A stretch of 53,602 nt of DNA from Bryobacterales bacterium (GCA_026713545.1 JAPOOG010000060.1:1-53602); one strand, 5' to 3'. Shown: positions 41,443 to 51,226, numbered from the stretch's first letter. The notes: a model not told the origin generated them from the letters alone. Translations and numbers: made by a program.

Positions 41443-41665
41443 ATCCGACCCCCGCGTCACCGTCAATGAACTGAAGCTGTTTCAGCGCGAGATGAAGGTC
41501 ATGTTCGCCGCGCAGGAGAGGAAGCTGGACACGCATCTCGAAACGGCCTTAGGAATGCTCTCGGCCATGACGGAGAGCGTCCGGCACCTGAGCGTGATCG
41601 AAGGCCGGCTCGAGCGGCGCCTCGAGGCCATCGAGAACCTGCTGACCGCCCGCCGCATGGACTAG
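41435..41665 (+). CDS. Small coiled-coil protein, fifth of the small-gene run
   Basis: 76 residues from ATG 41435, coupled to the gene before it. Nearly the whole protein is helical with heptad-like hydrophobic spacing (VNELKLFQREMKVMFAAQER, VRHLSVIEGRLERRLEAIEN), so it probably forms a coiled-coil dimer or binds one of the other small proteins. Its stop codon is the TAG at the left border of MITE-like copy B (ATG GAC TAG, then CCTGCAT). Function unknown. Confidence 0.6.
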   Translation: MNESDPRVTVNELKLFQREMKVMFAAQERKLDTHLETALGMLSAMTESVRHLSVIEGRLERRLEAIENLLTARRMD

Positions 41666-41842
41666 CCTGCATTTCTCACCACGCGGCGAGGCGAAGTGCG
41701 TGAGAGGGCCGTCAGGACGAGGCGCGCGCCGCTTGGCGTACGCAGGCGTACTTGAACAGTACGTCGAGCACGGCAAGCAAGCGCAACGAAGTCCTGGCGG
41801 TCGTATCGCGTGCTGTGGCCGTCGGGTGGTGAGAAATGCAGG
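41666..41842. mobile_element. MITE-like element, full copy B
   Basis: 177 bp with ends CCTGCATTTCTCACCACG and GTGGTGAGAAATGCAGG. The left flank is CTAG (41662-41665), and its TAG is the stop codon of the coiled-coil gene; the right flank is TCAG. The internal GTACTTGAACAGTAC hairpin is intact. Confidence 0.82.
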
Positions 41843-41952
41843 TCAGCGTGCTATAGGGCATCTCTGGCGGCGGGGCCTGTGGAATCACAAACCCGACACG
41901 AAAGGACGGAAGTCCTGACGTTGAAGCCCGCGCCGCCCTTTTTGCGAGCGCC

Positions 41953-42165
41953 ATGTCGAAAACCTGCACGCACGTCGCCAGAGACATCCGCGGCAAGCTC
42001 ACCTACCGCTCGGGCCGCATCCACAACAAGCAGATCTGCCGCGTCTGCGGCTGGGTGCGGGAGTATTCGCTGCCGACCGGCGGCAAGGGAGTGTGGACGT
42101 ACGGCGAATGGATGCGGCCGCCCAGCTCTGGGAAAGCCGCACGCCCGCTCGATGACGATCAGTAG
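41953..42165 (+). CDS. Small zinc-ribbon-like hypothetical protein
   Basis: 70 residues, basic. A Cys/His pattern (CTHVARD, then a His in SGRIHNKQICRVCGWVREY) suggests one zinc site made of C-x-H and CxxC. The rest (YSLPTGGKGVWTYGEWMRPP) is aromatic and basic, so it may bind nucleic acid. It lies between MITE-like copies B and C. No family is recognised and no convincing ribosome-binding sequence is seen. Confidence 0.4.
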   Translation: MSKTCTHVARDIRGKLTYRSGRIHNKQICRVCGWVREYSLPTGGKGVWTYGEWMRPPSSGKAARPLDDDQ

Positions 42166-42199
42166 AGCAACTAACCAGTGGCGAGCGGAGAGTGACTAG

Positions 42200-42298
42200 C
42201 CTGCATTTCTCACCACGTGGCGAGGTGAAGTGCGTGAGAGGGCCGTCAGGACGAGGCGCAAGCCGGGCGGAGGAAAAAGGCGCGCGCAGGTGTACTTG
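42200..42298. mobile_element. MITE-like element, left part only (copy C)
   Basis: Begins CCTGCATTTCTCACCACGTGG after CTAG (42196-42199), follows the family to the GCGCGCAGGTGTACTTG region with a 10-bp insertion (GGAGGAAAAA), then changes to unrelated sequence. The right end is missing. Confidence 0.75.
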
Positions 42299-42344
42299 CC
42301 AAATCGCCTCCTTCACTCCTCGGGTCACGAAACACGGCCTTTCC

Positions 42345-42442
42345 GGTTCACCGGCCGTCAGACATTTCTTCTGGAGCGAACCAGGCCCCCGCCCATGGTT
42401 TTCACGAATCACGAGACACGAAACACGAATCACGGCCTTTAT
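42345..42442. repeat. Repeat family 3 (CACGAAT-type), copy near the FlK-like gene
   Basis: Starts GGTTCACCGGCCGTCAGAC and includes CCCCCGCCCATGGTTTTCAC, then heptad-like CACGARN units. The same sequence occurs at 53289-53388. Its last TTA forms the stop codon (TAA, minus strand) of the thioesterase gene. Confidence 0.7.
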
Positions 42443-42861
42443 CCACGTTCCTGGACCTGCCCGAACTTCTTCTTCAACCCGCGCGCGAAGCGCTCGACGT
42501 CGATCACGTAGCGTTCGTGGGCGCCCCGCCCGACGGTTTCGCATGAATCGACCGCTTCCACGTCAAAGGTGATCTTCCTGCCGTCGACGGCCGTGACGAC
42601 GGCCTTGTACGTGACTTCGTCTCCCAGCGGCGTTGCGCCGAGGTGCGACACGTCGACATGGGTGCCGACGGTGTCCTGGCCTTCCGCGAGGTGCGGGAGC
42701 ACGGCGTCTCGCGCCGTGACTTCCATGTGGGCGATCATGCACGGCGAGGCGAGCGACGGTTTCACGTCCTTGCCGAGAAACGAAATGCAGTCCGCATCCT
42801 TTACGATGAGCTTTCGCTCCAGAGTTGTCCCGATTTTGATCACAGTGCCCATAATAACCAT
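42439..42861 (-). CDS. FlK-like hotdog thioesterase
   Basis: 140 residues from ATG 42861 or 137 from ATG 42852 (MGTVIKIG). The hotdog fold shows the FlK-type signature: SLASPCMIAHMEVTARDAVL with a catalytic-site Glu, and VGTHVDVSHLGATPLGDEVT. FlK itself hydrolyses fluoroacetyl-CoA; relatives act on other small acyl-CoAs and commonly accompany amino-acid or aromatic degradation genes. The start codon is only 2 bp from that of the divergent SelA-like gene. The stop lies in repeat family 3. Confidence 0.82.
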   Translation of the reverse strand: MVIMGTVIKIGTTLERKLIVKDADCISFLGKDVKPSLASPCMIAHMEVTARDAVLPHLAEGQDTVGTHVDVSHLGATPLGDEVTYKAVVTAVDGRKITFDVEAVDSCETVGRGAHERYVIDVERFARGLKKKFGQVQERG

Positions 42862-42863
42862 TC

Positions 42864-44021
42864 ATGACTGAACTCGAATCCAAGTACGGCGTCAAGCGCA
42901 TTCTCAACGCGATGGGGATGTCGACGATCGTTGGCGCCAATGTCGTTCCCCCCCAAGTCCGCCGGATCGCGGACGAGGCCATGTCGATGAGCTTCGACAT
43001 CGACGAGTTGCAGGCCGCCGCCGGCAAGGTCATCGCTCGCTGGACCGCAGCCGAAGCCGGCTGCGTGACGGCCTGCTCGGCGTCGGGAATCGCCGAGACG
43101 GTCGCCGCCGCCATGACCGGGTCCGACTTGGGCCGCATCGTCCAGCTTCCCGACACGACCGGCATGAAGAACGAAGTCGTGATGCAGCTCGGCCACAACC
43201 TGAACTTCGGCGGAGAGGTCGCGCAGATGGTCCGCATTGCGGGGGCCGGGTTGAAGCTCATCGGCACCGCCAACCACTGCGATGCGTTTCACCTCCGCAA
43301 CGCCATCGGCCCCCATACCGCGGCCGTCCTGTTCGTCGAGAACGGCGTGGTGCACCCCGAGGGCAACTTCATTCCCCTCGAGGACTGCGTCGAGATCGCG
43401 GGCCGGAGCGGGATTCCCGTGATCACCGATGCGGCAGGCGAACCCGATGTTCGACCTCTCGTACGGGCCGGTTCGGCGGCCGTGATCACCAGCGCCCACA
43501 AGATGATGGGCGCTCCGACATCGGGGATGATCTGCGGCAAGAAGGATTTCATTCGCTCTACGTATCTGCAGAACTGGGGCATCGGACGGGCGATGAAGGT
43601 CGGCAAGGAGGGCATCGCCGGCTGCATGGCGGCGGTCGAGCAATGGTATTCGCGTGACCTGCAAGCCGAGCAACGCCGCTTCGACTCCCTGGCGGAAGTC
43701 CTGGCCCGGCATGTCCCGCTGCGCCGCGACGCGGGGTCGCCTTTTGTCCATGTCGAGTTGCCGGAAAGCGCCGGCCTCACGGCGCGGCAATTCGCCAACG
43801 TGCTCCGGGAAAGCGATCCTGCTCTGTGGGTCAACGCAGCCGGCGACAAGGGAAGCTGTCCGACGATCTCGCTGAACCTGCGCGTGATGGACGAGGCCGG
43901 CGCCGGCGCGGTCGGAGAGGCCCTCAAGCGCTTGATGGACAACCCCAGGGAACCGCAACGGAACATACCCTTCCACGACCTCTATTGGTCGGAGGAGCGT
44001 CTGATGAAGTGGAGCGAATAG
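42864..44021 (+). CDS. SelA-like PLP-dependent enzyme, cytosolic
   Basis: 385 residues of the SelA/aminotransferase class V-like family. It has the family start KYGVKRILNAMGMSTIVGAN, the cofactor region AGCVTACSASGIAETVAAAM, VITDAAGEPDVRPLV, and PLP lysine K213 in ITSAHKMMGAPTSGMICGKK. Members without a Sec system include D-glucosaminate-6-phosphate ammonia-lyase and beta-eliminating enzymes. It has no export signal, in contrast to the SelA-like enzyme at 23.4 kb. The thioesterase head to head with it suggests a shared catabolic role, which is inference. Confidence 0.83.
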   Translation: MTELESKYGVKRILNAMGMSTIVGANVVPPQVRRIADEAMSMSFDIDELQAAAGKVIARWTAAEAGCVTACSASGIAETVAAAMTGSDLGRIVQLPDTTGMKNEVVMQLGHNLNFGGEVAQMVRIAGAGLKLIGTANHCDAFHLRNAIGPHTAAVLFVENGVVHPEGNFIPLEDCVEIAGRSGIPVITDAAGEPDVRPLVRAGSAAVITSAHKMMGAPTSGMICGKKDFIRSTYLQNWGIGRAMKVGKEGIAGCMAAVEQWYSRDLQAEQRRFDSLAEVLARHVPLRRDAGSPFVHVELPESAGLTARQFANVLRESDPALWVNAAGDKGSCPTISLNLRVMDEAGAGAVGEALKRLMDNPREPQRNIPFHDLYWSEERLMKWSE

Positions 44022-44070
44022 AGCCGGCCCAGGCCGGGCGGGACGCGGTGTATTCCCGGGAAAGCATCCC

Positions 44071-44640
44071 ATGGCCGAGACCTTGGAACAGGCATGCCTG
44101 GCGGGCGCGGCGCGGGAGTTCCGCCGACTGAAGAAACTCGCCGACGACGCGGTCGCCCAGATCTCCGGCGCGGACTTCTTCCACAGGCCGGACGCCTCGT
44201 CGAACAGCGTGGCGTTGATCGTCAAGCACGTCGCCGGCAACCTGCGCTCGCGTTGGACGGACTTTCTCACGGCCGATGGGGAGAAGCCGGACCGCCGCCG
44301 GGATCAAGAGTTCGAGATCTCCGCCGGGGATACGCGCGAAGCGCTGCTGCATCGCTGGGAGCAGGGCTGGCGGCGGGTATTCGAGACGCTGGAGAGCCTC
44401 GCCCCGGCGGACCTCGAGAAGACCGTGTTCATCCGTAGCGAGCCTCACTCCGTTCTCGAGGCCATCCAGCGGCAACTCACTCACAACGCCTATCACGCGG
44501 GTCAGATCGTCTTCCTGGCCAAGCACCTGCGGTCCGGCGGGTGGAAGACCCTGAGCATCCCGCGTGGCGGGACGGAGGAGTTCAACGCCCGGATGCGGGA
44601 CCGGTTCCGAGACGCGAAGCGGCGCTTCCCGGATGAGTAG
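44071..44640 (+). CDS. DUF1572/DinB-like protein
   Basis: 189 residues of a four-helix DinB-like bundle. DUF1572 hallmarks are SNSVALIVKHVAGNLRSRWT (metal-site His), TREALLHRWEQGWRRVFETL and QLTHNAYHAGQIVFLAKHLR (the two further His). The three His should bind a divalent metal. Some DinB-like proteins are thiol transferases (for example, with bacillithiol or mycothiol); the role here is unknown. It follows the SelA-like gene by 49 bp. Confidence 0.87.
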   Translation: MAETLEQACLAGAAREFRRLKKLADDAVAQISGADFFHRPDASSNSVALIVKHVAGNLRSRWTDFLTADGEKPDRRRDQEFEISAGDTREALLHRWEQGWRRVFETLESLAPADLEKTVFIRSEPHSVLEAIQRQLTHNAYHAGQIVFLAKHLRSGGWKTLSIPRGGTEEFNARMRDRFRDAKRRFPDE

Positions 44641-44926
44641 CTCCAGGCGTTGCTGATACCGCCTGCAACCCGCGCCGAGGTGCTTCCATTGGGATTTGCC
44701 TACCCCCGGTCGAGTTCCTCCGGGAGGACCCCAAGGCCCCGCCGCGAAGGGGAGTTCGAGATTCTTGCGACGCGGAGGGTCTGTTGAGCATCGAAATAGA
44801 CAGAATTGCCCTGTTGTTGACTGACATGATGGTGATTCTCTACGCTGGGAAGAGACCGGTTCAACCTGCCGGAAGTGCTTTCTTTTTCAAGCATTTCCCC
44901 GACCCTTCCCCACGGAGTTGTCTACA
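44641..44926. other. Intergenic region before the cysteine operon
   Basis: No gene seen. It should contain the promoter of the cysM operon; I find no confident -35/-10 pair. Confidence 0.4.
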
Positions 44927-45886
44927 ATGACACGAGGTTTCCCCATGGCCGCCGGAGCAACCAGAACGGAGGGCGATGTGGATGGCGCCGTCTCGGTGCT
45001 CGATCACATCGGCAATACCCCCCTGGTCCGGTTGCCCGGGATCAGCCGCGAGTTTCCGGGGGTCGAGATCTACGGCAAGGGAGAGGGCTTCAACCCGGGC
45101 GGCTCCGTCAAGGACCGTCCGGCGCTCAACATGATCCTCGACGGCGAACGGACCGGGAAACTCGAGCCCGGCGGTACGCTCATCGACGCCACCAGCGGGA
45201 ATACCGGCATCGCATACGCCATGATCGCGGCCGCAAAGGGGTACCGAGTGCGCCTGTTCCTGCCGGCCAACGCCTCGCCGGAGCGCAAACGGATCCTGAA
45301 AGCCTACGGCGCAGAGGTCGTGCTGACGGACGCCGCGGAGGGGTCCGACGGGGCGATCCGGGCCTGCCGGCAGGAATACCGCAACAACCCGGACCTGTAT
45401 TTCTATCCGGATCAGTACAACAACCCGGCCAACTGGCTCGCCCACTATGACGGTACGGGCGTCGAGATCTGGAATCAGACGCGCGGGCGCATCACGCACT
45501 TCGTCACGGGCCTGGGCACGAGCGGGACGTTCATGGGCGTCGGCCGGCGGCTGCGCGCGTACTCGCGCGGCGTGAAGTTGATCTCCATGCAGCCCTCCAG
45601 CGGCTTTCACGGCCTCGAGGGACTGAAGCACATGCCCACCGCCATCGTGCCGGGTATTTACGATGAAGGGCTTGCCGACGAAAACATCGGCATCGACACC
45701 GAGGACGCCTACAAGCTGGTCAAGCGGCTTGCGAAAGAGGAGGGCCTGCTGGTCGGAATCTCCTCGGGCGCGAATGTCGCCGCCGCCCTCGAAGTGGCGT
45801 CGCGGATCGAAAAAGGCGTGATCGTCACGATTCTTTGCGACGCCGCGGACAAGTATCTGAGCGAGCATTTCTGGGACGAAGAATGA
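44927..45886 (+). CDS. cysM: Cysteine synthase, CysM-like
   Basis: 319 residues from ATG 44927 (GGAG 9 nt upstream); ATG 44945 is an alternative. It is a fold-type II PLP enzyme: NTPLVRLPGISREFPGVEIY, PLP lysine K62 in NPGGSVKDRPALNMI, the substrate loop DATSGNTGIAYA, GLGTSGTFMGVGRRL for the phosphate site and GISSGANVAAALEVA. In Mycobacterium tuberculosis CysM uses O-phosphoserine and the thiocarboxylated carrier CysO. The next two genes here encode a JAMM peptidase and a CysO-like/E1 fusion, so the same chemistry is very likely. The stop overlaps the start of the JAMM gene (ATGA). Confidence 0.9.
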   Translation: MTRGFPMAAGATRTEGDVDGAVSVLDHIGNTPLVRLPGISREFPGVEIYGKGEGFNPGGSVKDRPALNMILDGERTGKLEPGGTLIDATSGNTGIAYAMIAAAKGYRVRLFLPANASPERKRILKAYGAEVVLTDAAEGSDGAIRACRQEYRNNPDLYFYPDQYNNPANWLAHYDGTGVEIWNQTRGRITHFVTGLGTSGTFMGVGRRLRAYSRGVKLISMQPSSGFHGLEGLKHMPTAIVPGIYDEGLADENIGIDTEDAYKLVKRLAKEEGLLVGISSGANVAAALEVASRIEKGVIVTILCDAADKYLSEHFWDEE

Positions 45887-46307
45887 TTCGTATCGAGCAA
45901 CAGCCCTGGGCGGAGATGGTTGCCCATGCGCAGGCGATCTACCCGAACGAGTGCGTCGGAGTGATGCTCGGCAACAGCCGGAACGGCGCGAAGACCGTGA
46001 CCGAGGCGCTGTGCATGGAGAATGTGCATGACGGACCGCAGGCGGCCCGCTACGAGTTGGATCAGAAGGCCCTGCTCGCCGCCGACACCGAGGCGCGGGC
46101 GCGCAAGCTGGAACTGATCGGCATCTATCATTCGCATCCCGATTGCGATGCGTATTTTTCCGAGACGGATCTCCGGAACTCGTGCCCCTGGTATTCGTTC
46201 GTGGTCCTCTCGATCAGGAACGGGACGTTCGACCACGCCAACAGTTGGCTCCCCGACGCGGACCAGACATCCGCCGCAAAAGAAGATTTGGAATACGGAG
46301 AGAAGTA

Positions 46308-46308
<1 letters not shown>
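45883..46308 (+). CDS. JAMM/Mov34 metallopeptidase (Mec-like)
   Basis: 141 residues with an intact JAMM zinc site: E23 (YPNECVG), H83 and H85 (YHSHP) and D96 (FSETD). In the mycobacterial pathway Mec removes the newly made cysteine from the C-terminus of CysO. Position (ATGA overlap with cysM, TAATG overlap with the fusion gene) and length match Mec. In this genome it may also cut after the internal Gly-Gly of the fused carrier, which is inference. No signal peptide; cytosolic. Confidence 0.9.
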
Positions 46309-47753
<1,445 letters not shown>

Positions 47754-47851
47754 CCTTCCGGCCCGGGGGGCCAACTCGATTGCCCCCGGCGATCAGGGTC
47801 AAGACAGGGAATGCTTGCGACCGGATGACCCAGCCTGCTAGACTTCGCGCC

Positions 47852-47989
47852 ATGCTGACCAGAGCCGACCGAATCGCCGCCCCGGAACGAAAAAGGCGGC
47901 AAGCCGCCGACCGCTTCGTCCGCCGGCGCGACCGGGAACGGTTCGACCTGTTCCCGAACCAGGAGAAGGCTGATGGCAACCCCGGCTGA
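47852..47989 (+). CDS. Possible 45-residue basic small protein
   Basis: MLTRADRIAAPERKRRQAAD, ending PNQEKADGNPG. It overlaps the start of the coiled-coil membrane gene by 17 nt. Rich in Arg and Asp/Glu, probably helical. There is no recognised family, and the ribosome-binding sequence is poor. It may be only a leader or a chance frame. Confidence 0.25.
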   Translation: MLTRADRIAAPERKRRQAADRFVRRRDRERFDLFPNQEKADGNPG

Positions 47990-48368
47990 ACCCGTCACCA
48001 GCGCCATCTTCCGTGCTCTGCGCAGCGTGCACGTGGACCCCGACCTGGCCTACGAAGCCCCCGAGGAAAGCCGCCGCCAAGCCGGGGAAAATGTCATCGC
48101 CGCTCTTGGAGCCAAGATCGACTCTCAAGTCGCCGAGCTCAAGGCCAAGATCGACGCTGAAGGCGCCCGGACCGACGCTCAGATCGCCGAGGTCAAGGCC
48201 GGGATTGCCGCCCAATGCGCCCGGACCGACGCTCAGATCGCCGAGATCAAAGCCCAGGGATCACGAATCGAAGACCTGCGGCATGTGGTCTGGCGCGTGA
48301 TCTGGCCGCTCATCGTTCTGCTGGCCGTCCCCATCTTCGGCCTGCTCTACGAGGCTCTCAGCGGCTGA
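47973..48368 (+). CDS. Small coiled-coil membrane protein
   Basis: 131 residues, ATG preceded by CAGGAGAAG. The N-terminal third (AIFRALRSVHVDPDLAYEAP) leads to a coiled coil made of near-perfect 14-residue repeats (AELKAKIDAEGARTDAQIAE, VKAGIAAQCARTDAQIAEIK). A single C-terminal membrane helix follows (VIWPLIVLLAVPIFGLLYEA). This plan resembles DUF1640-like or CCDC90-type small proteins of unknown role. The DNA of the repeat section is itself repetitive, so copy number could vary by slippage. Confidence 0.72.
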   Translation: MATPAEPVTSAIFRALRSVHVDPDLAYEAPEESRRQAGENVIAALGAKIDSQVAELKAKIDAEGARTDAQIAEVKAGIAAQCARTDAQIAEIKAQGSRIEDLRHVVWRVIWPLIVLLAVPIFGLLYEALSG

Positions 48369-48527
48369 AAAGGGTGCCGCGCGCCGGCCCGGCGATCCTT
48401 CTTTACCGCATGAAAAAGATGCTGATCGGCCTTTCTCTCGGAGCGTCCTGGCGAGCTTCTCCCGTGGATTGCACAATCGGTGATTCACAGGGAAGCCGCG
48501 GTTACTGCTTCTAGTCTTCCAGCCCTC

Positions 48528-50264
48528 ATGGTCGACCTCCCCAAGACCTGCCTCCCGACGTGGACGGTCGGAGAATTGCCTGAGCCGAAAAAACTCGGCC
48601 TCAGCAACATAGCCGGGTTTATCGGCCCGGGCATCGTCATGTGCGGGATCCAGATTGCCGGCGGCGAGTGGCTCCTGGGCGCGGAGATCACGGCGCGCTA
48701 CGGCGGCAGCCTCATGTGGCTGGCCGCCGTAGCGATCATCGGCCAGGTCTTCTACAACATGGAATGCGGCCGCTATGCGCTCTACACCGGTGAGCCGGTC
48801 TTCACCGGGTTCATGCGGGCCAGGCCCGGGCCGCCGTTCTGGATCGGTGTGTTGTTCCTGCTCAGCCTGGGATCTCTGATCCCCGGGCTGTCCACTCAAG
48901 CCGCCGCCGTGCTCTCCGCCATTTTTCTGGACCGCGTTCCCGGCGAGGCGGACCGCGCGATGGTGACGACGCTGGCGTTCGTGTTGCTCGGCATCGTCTC
49001 GCTGCCCATTCTGGTCGGAGGCAAAATCTACAACATGATGCAGGCGGTGATGACCGTGAAGGTCTTTGTCGTGCTCGGCTTCTGCCTGATCATGGGCCTC
49101 TTGTTCGTCAGTCCGAAGAACTGGGGCGATGTCTTCAGCGGCTTCTTGAAGGTCGGCAACATGCCGGTCGTTGCCGGGGAGGACCGCAACGGCAACGGAG
49201 TGCTCGATCCGGGCGAGGATTTCGATCGCGACGGGCGTCTGGATGTCGTCGAACCCGTCAAGGCGCGCGACCGGTCCGGCAGAGTCGTCGCCTTCGACGA
49301 CCTCGACGGCGACGGCAAGTGGGACGGAGAGAACGTCGCGAACCTGTTCCTCGCGCGGTTCCGGGATGGGGAGTGGCCCGTCCTGCTGCTGACGCAGATC
49401 GCCCTGCTGGGAGCGTTCATCGGATATGCCGGGGGCGGCGGTTTGAGCAATGCCACCTACAGCAACTACTGCCGTGACAAGGGCTGGGGCATGGGGGGGC
49501 AAGTGGGCGCCATCCCCAGCGCCATCGGCGGGCGCAAGGTGACGCTCAGCCACATCGGAAAAGTCTTTGCCTTGTCGGAAGGGAATCTCCGCCGCTGGAA
49601 GGGCTGGTGGCGCACGATCGTCGTCGACCAGTGCTTCATTTGGGGTCCCGGATGCGTCATGGGGATGGCCTTGCCGGCGCTCCTCTCGATGCAGTTCTCC
49701 CCGAACTCGGCGCTGTTCCGCGATACGGAGGGCCTCGACTGGGCGCAGGCCATCATTTCCGCCGACGGCGTTCGCCGCTCCGGCATGTTCAGCCCGGCGA
49801 TGCAGGAGGGCCTGTGGATAGCCATGCTGATCGTCGGCCTGCTGGTGCTGCTGCCGAGCCAGATGTCGATCGTCGAAGACGTGTGCCGCCGCTGGACCGA
49901 CATCTTCTGGTCCGGCAGCCGCCGCATCCGTGAGCGGATGAAGCCGGGTCAGGTGGGGCGCATCTACTACTCGATCCTGGTCTTCTACGTCGTGTGGTCG
50001 TTTCTCTGCGCCTGGTATTTCACGAAGTATGAAAATCCCAAGGTGATGGTCTTGTTGATCGCCAACCTGAACAACGTCGGACTGGGGCTCAGCTCGTTCT
50101 TCATCTTGCGCAACAACCTGGCATACTTGCCGAAACCCTTGCGCCCCGGCTGGATCCACCGCATCGGCATCACCGGCTGCGGGGTGTTCTATCTCGGCAT
50201 GGCGGGGCTGGTTTTCTATCAAAGGCAGTTGCCGATATTGAAAGAGCTGCTCGGACCGGGATGA
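48528..50264 (+). CDS. Nramp-related transporter with EF-hand-like insertion
   Basis: 578 residues from ATG 48528, with 11-12 hydrophobic helices and Nramp-type sequence flow (IAGFIGPGIVMCGIQIAGGE; MMQAVMTVKVFVVLGFCLIM; LPSQMSIVEDVCRRWTDIFW). Two features are unusual. The metal motifs of canonical Nramp helices 1 (DPGN) and 6 (MPH) are absent; helix 1 reads IQIAGGEW and helix 6 GYAGGGGLSNATYSNY. And between helices 5 and 6 (about residues 219-268) there are calcium-loop-like repeats: DRNGNGVLDPGEDFDRDGRL and DDLDGDGKWDGE. The insertion probably binds Ca2+ outside the membrane core. Substrate unknown. Confidence 0.78.
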   Translation: MVDLPKTCLPTWTVGELPEPKKLGLSNIAGFIGPGIVMCGIQIAGGEWLLGAEITARYGGSLMWLAAVAIIGQVFYNMECGRYALYTGEPVFTGFMRARPGPPFWIGVLFLLSLGSLIPGLSTQAAAVLSAIFLDRVPGEADRAMVTTLAFVLLGIVSLPILVGGKIYNMMQAVMTVKVFVVLGFCLIMGLLFVSPKNWGDVFSGFLKVGNMPVVAGEDRNGNGVLDPGEDFDRDGRLDVVEPVKARDRSGRVVAFDDLDGDGKWDGENVANLFLARFRDGEWPVLLLTQIALLGAFIGYAGGGGLSNATYSNYCRDKGWGMGGQVGAIPSAIGGRKVTLSHIGKVFALSEGNLRRWKGWWRTIVVDQCFIWGPGCVMGMALPALLSMQFSPNSALFRDTEGLDWAQAIISADGVRRSGMFSPAMQEGLWIAMLIVGLLVLLPSQMSIVEDVCRRWTDIFWSGSRRIRERMKPGQVGRIYYSILVFYVVWSFLCAWYFTKYENPKVMVLLIANLNNVGLGLSSFFILRNNLAYLPKPLRPGWIHRIGITGCGVFYLGMAGLVFYQRQLPILKELLGPG

Positions 50265-50294
50265 GGGCGCGCGATCTCGAAGGGTAACGAAAAA

Positions 50295-51128
50295 ATGACC
50301 AGGAACAGCGGCATGTTTGACCTTGCCGGCCGTGTTGCGCTGGTGTCGGGCGCGGCGAGCGGCCTGGGCAAAGCGACCGCGCTGGCGGTGGCGGAAGCGG
50401 GCGCCGACGTCGTTCTGGCCGACATCGATGAAGACGGGATGAGGACGGTTGCCGGAGAAATCGAATCTCTCCGCCGGCGAGCCCTGCCGCAGGTCTGCGA
50501 CATCTCGGAACCCGAACAGATTTGTTCGATGTTCGAGCGGATCGACGAAGAGTTCGGCCGCATCGACTTCGTCGCCAACATCGCGGGCGAGACGGTGCGC
50601 AAGAAACCGGAAGACATTTCTCTGGACGAAGTCGAGTGGACGTGGCGCAGTCTGGTCTACGGACGCTTCTGCTGTTGCCAGCAAGCCGGACGGCGCATGT
50701 TGGCCGCCGGGAAAGGAAGCATCGTCAATCTCGGTTCGCTGGCGAGCGTCACGGCGCTGGGCCGCGGTCACATCGCGTACAGCATGGCCATGGGAGCGGT
50801 GGTCCAGATGACGCGCGAGCTCAGCACCGAATGGAGCGGGCGTGGCGTGCGCGTCAATTCGATCCTGCCAGCCCAGGTTCTCAACCCCGGTCTGCGCGCC
50901 CGGATCGACGCCGATCCGCGCATCAGAGACCGTTTCCTCAGCGGCCTTCCCGCAGGCCGGTTCGGCGCGCCGGATGACATCAAGGGGCTCGCCGTGTTTC
51001 TGGCTTCCGACGCCTCCTCCTGGATCACCGGCGCTCTCATACCGATGGACGGCGGCAACCTCGCAATGAATGCCGGAGGCTCCGTCGGAACCGATGTGTT
51101 CAAGAAAGTAGAGTCGAAAAACACGTAA
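50295..51128 (+). CDS. Short-chain dehydrogenase/reductase with altered catalytic lysine
   Basis: 277 residues with a normal SDR core. Cofactor loop GAASGLGKAT (about 19-28) and VVLADIDEDG suggest NAD(H). NIAGE and the Ser of NLGSLASVTAL are present. The YxxxK motif reads Y162-S-M-A-M166: Tyr remains but Lys is replaced by Met. The C-terminal VRVNSILPAQV and ASSWITGALIPMDGGN are typical. Loss of the lysine usually abolishes or greatly lowers oxidoreductase activity. It follows the transporter by 30 bp and is likely co-transcribed. Confidence 0.87.
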   Translation: MTRNSGMFDLAGRVALVSGAASGLGKATALAVAEAGADVVLADIDEDGMRTVAGEIESLRRRALPQVCDISEPEQICSMFERIDEEFGRIDFVANIAGETVRKKPEDISLDEVEWTWRSLVYGRFCCCQQAGRRMLAAGKGSIVNLGSLASVTALGRGHIAYSMAMGAVVQMTRELSTEWSGRGVRVNSILPAQVLNPGLRARIDADPRIRDRFLSGLPAGRFGAPDDIKGLAVFLASDASSWITGALIPMDGGNLAMNAGGSVGTDVFKKVESKNT

Positions 51129-51226
51129 GCGGTCGAAGCCTCGACAGCCTCATCGAGGCAGTGGCGCGCCGTTGCGGCGTTCTTCCAACCAGGTGGTGAG
51201 ACCGTACTGTGGGAATGCGCTATAGC

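Noticed and set aside
42864..44021. True selenocysteine synthase SelA linked to the in-frame TGA at 4659
   Set aside because: Neither SelA-like protein here has the N-terminal tRNA-binding domain, one is exported, and no selB, selC or selD is present in the window.
48261..50771. An 836-codon minus-strand frame opposite the Nramp-like and SDR genes
   Set aside because: Spans two real genes and a gap on the other strand, with composition typical of antisense frames.
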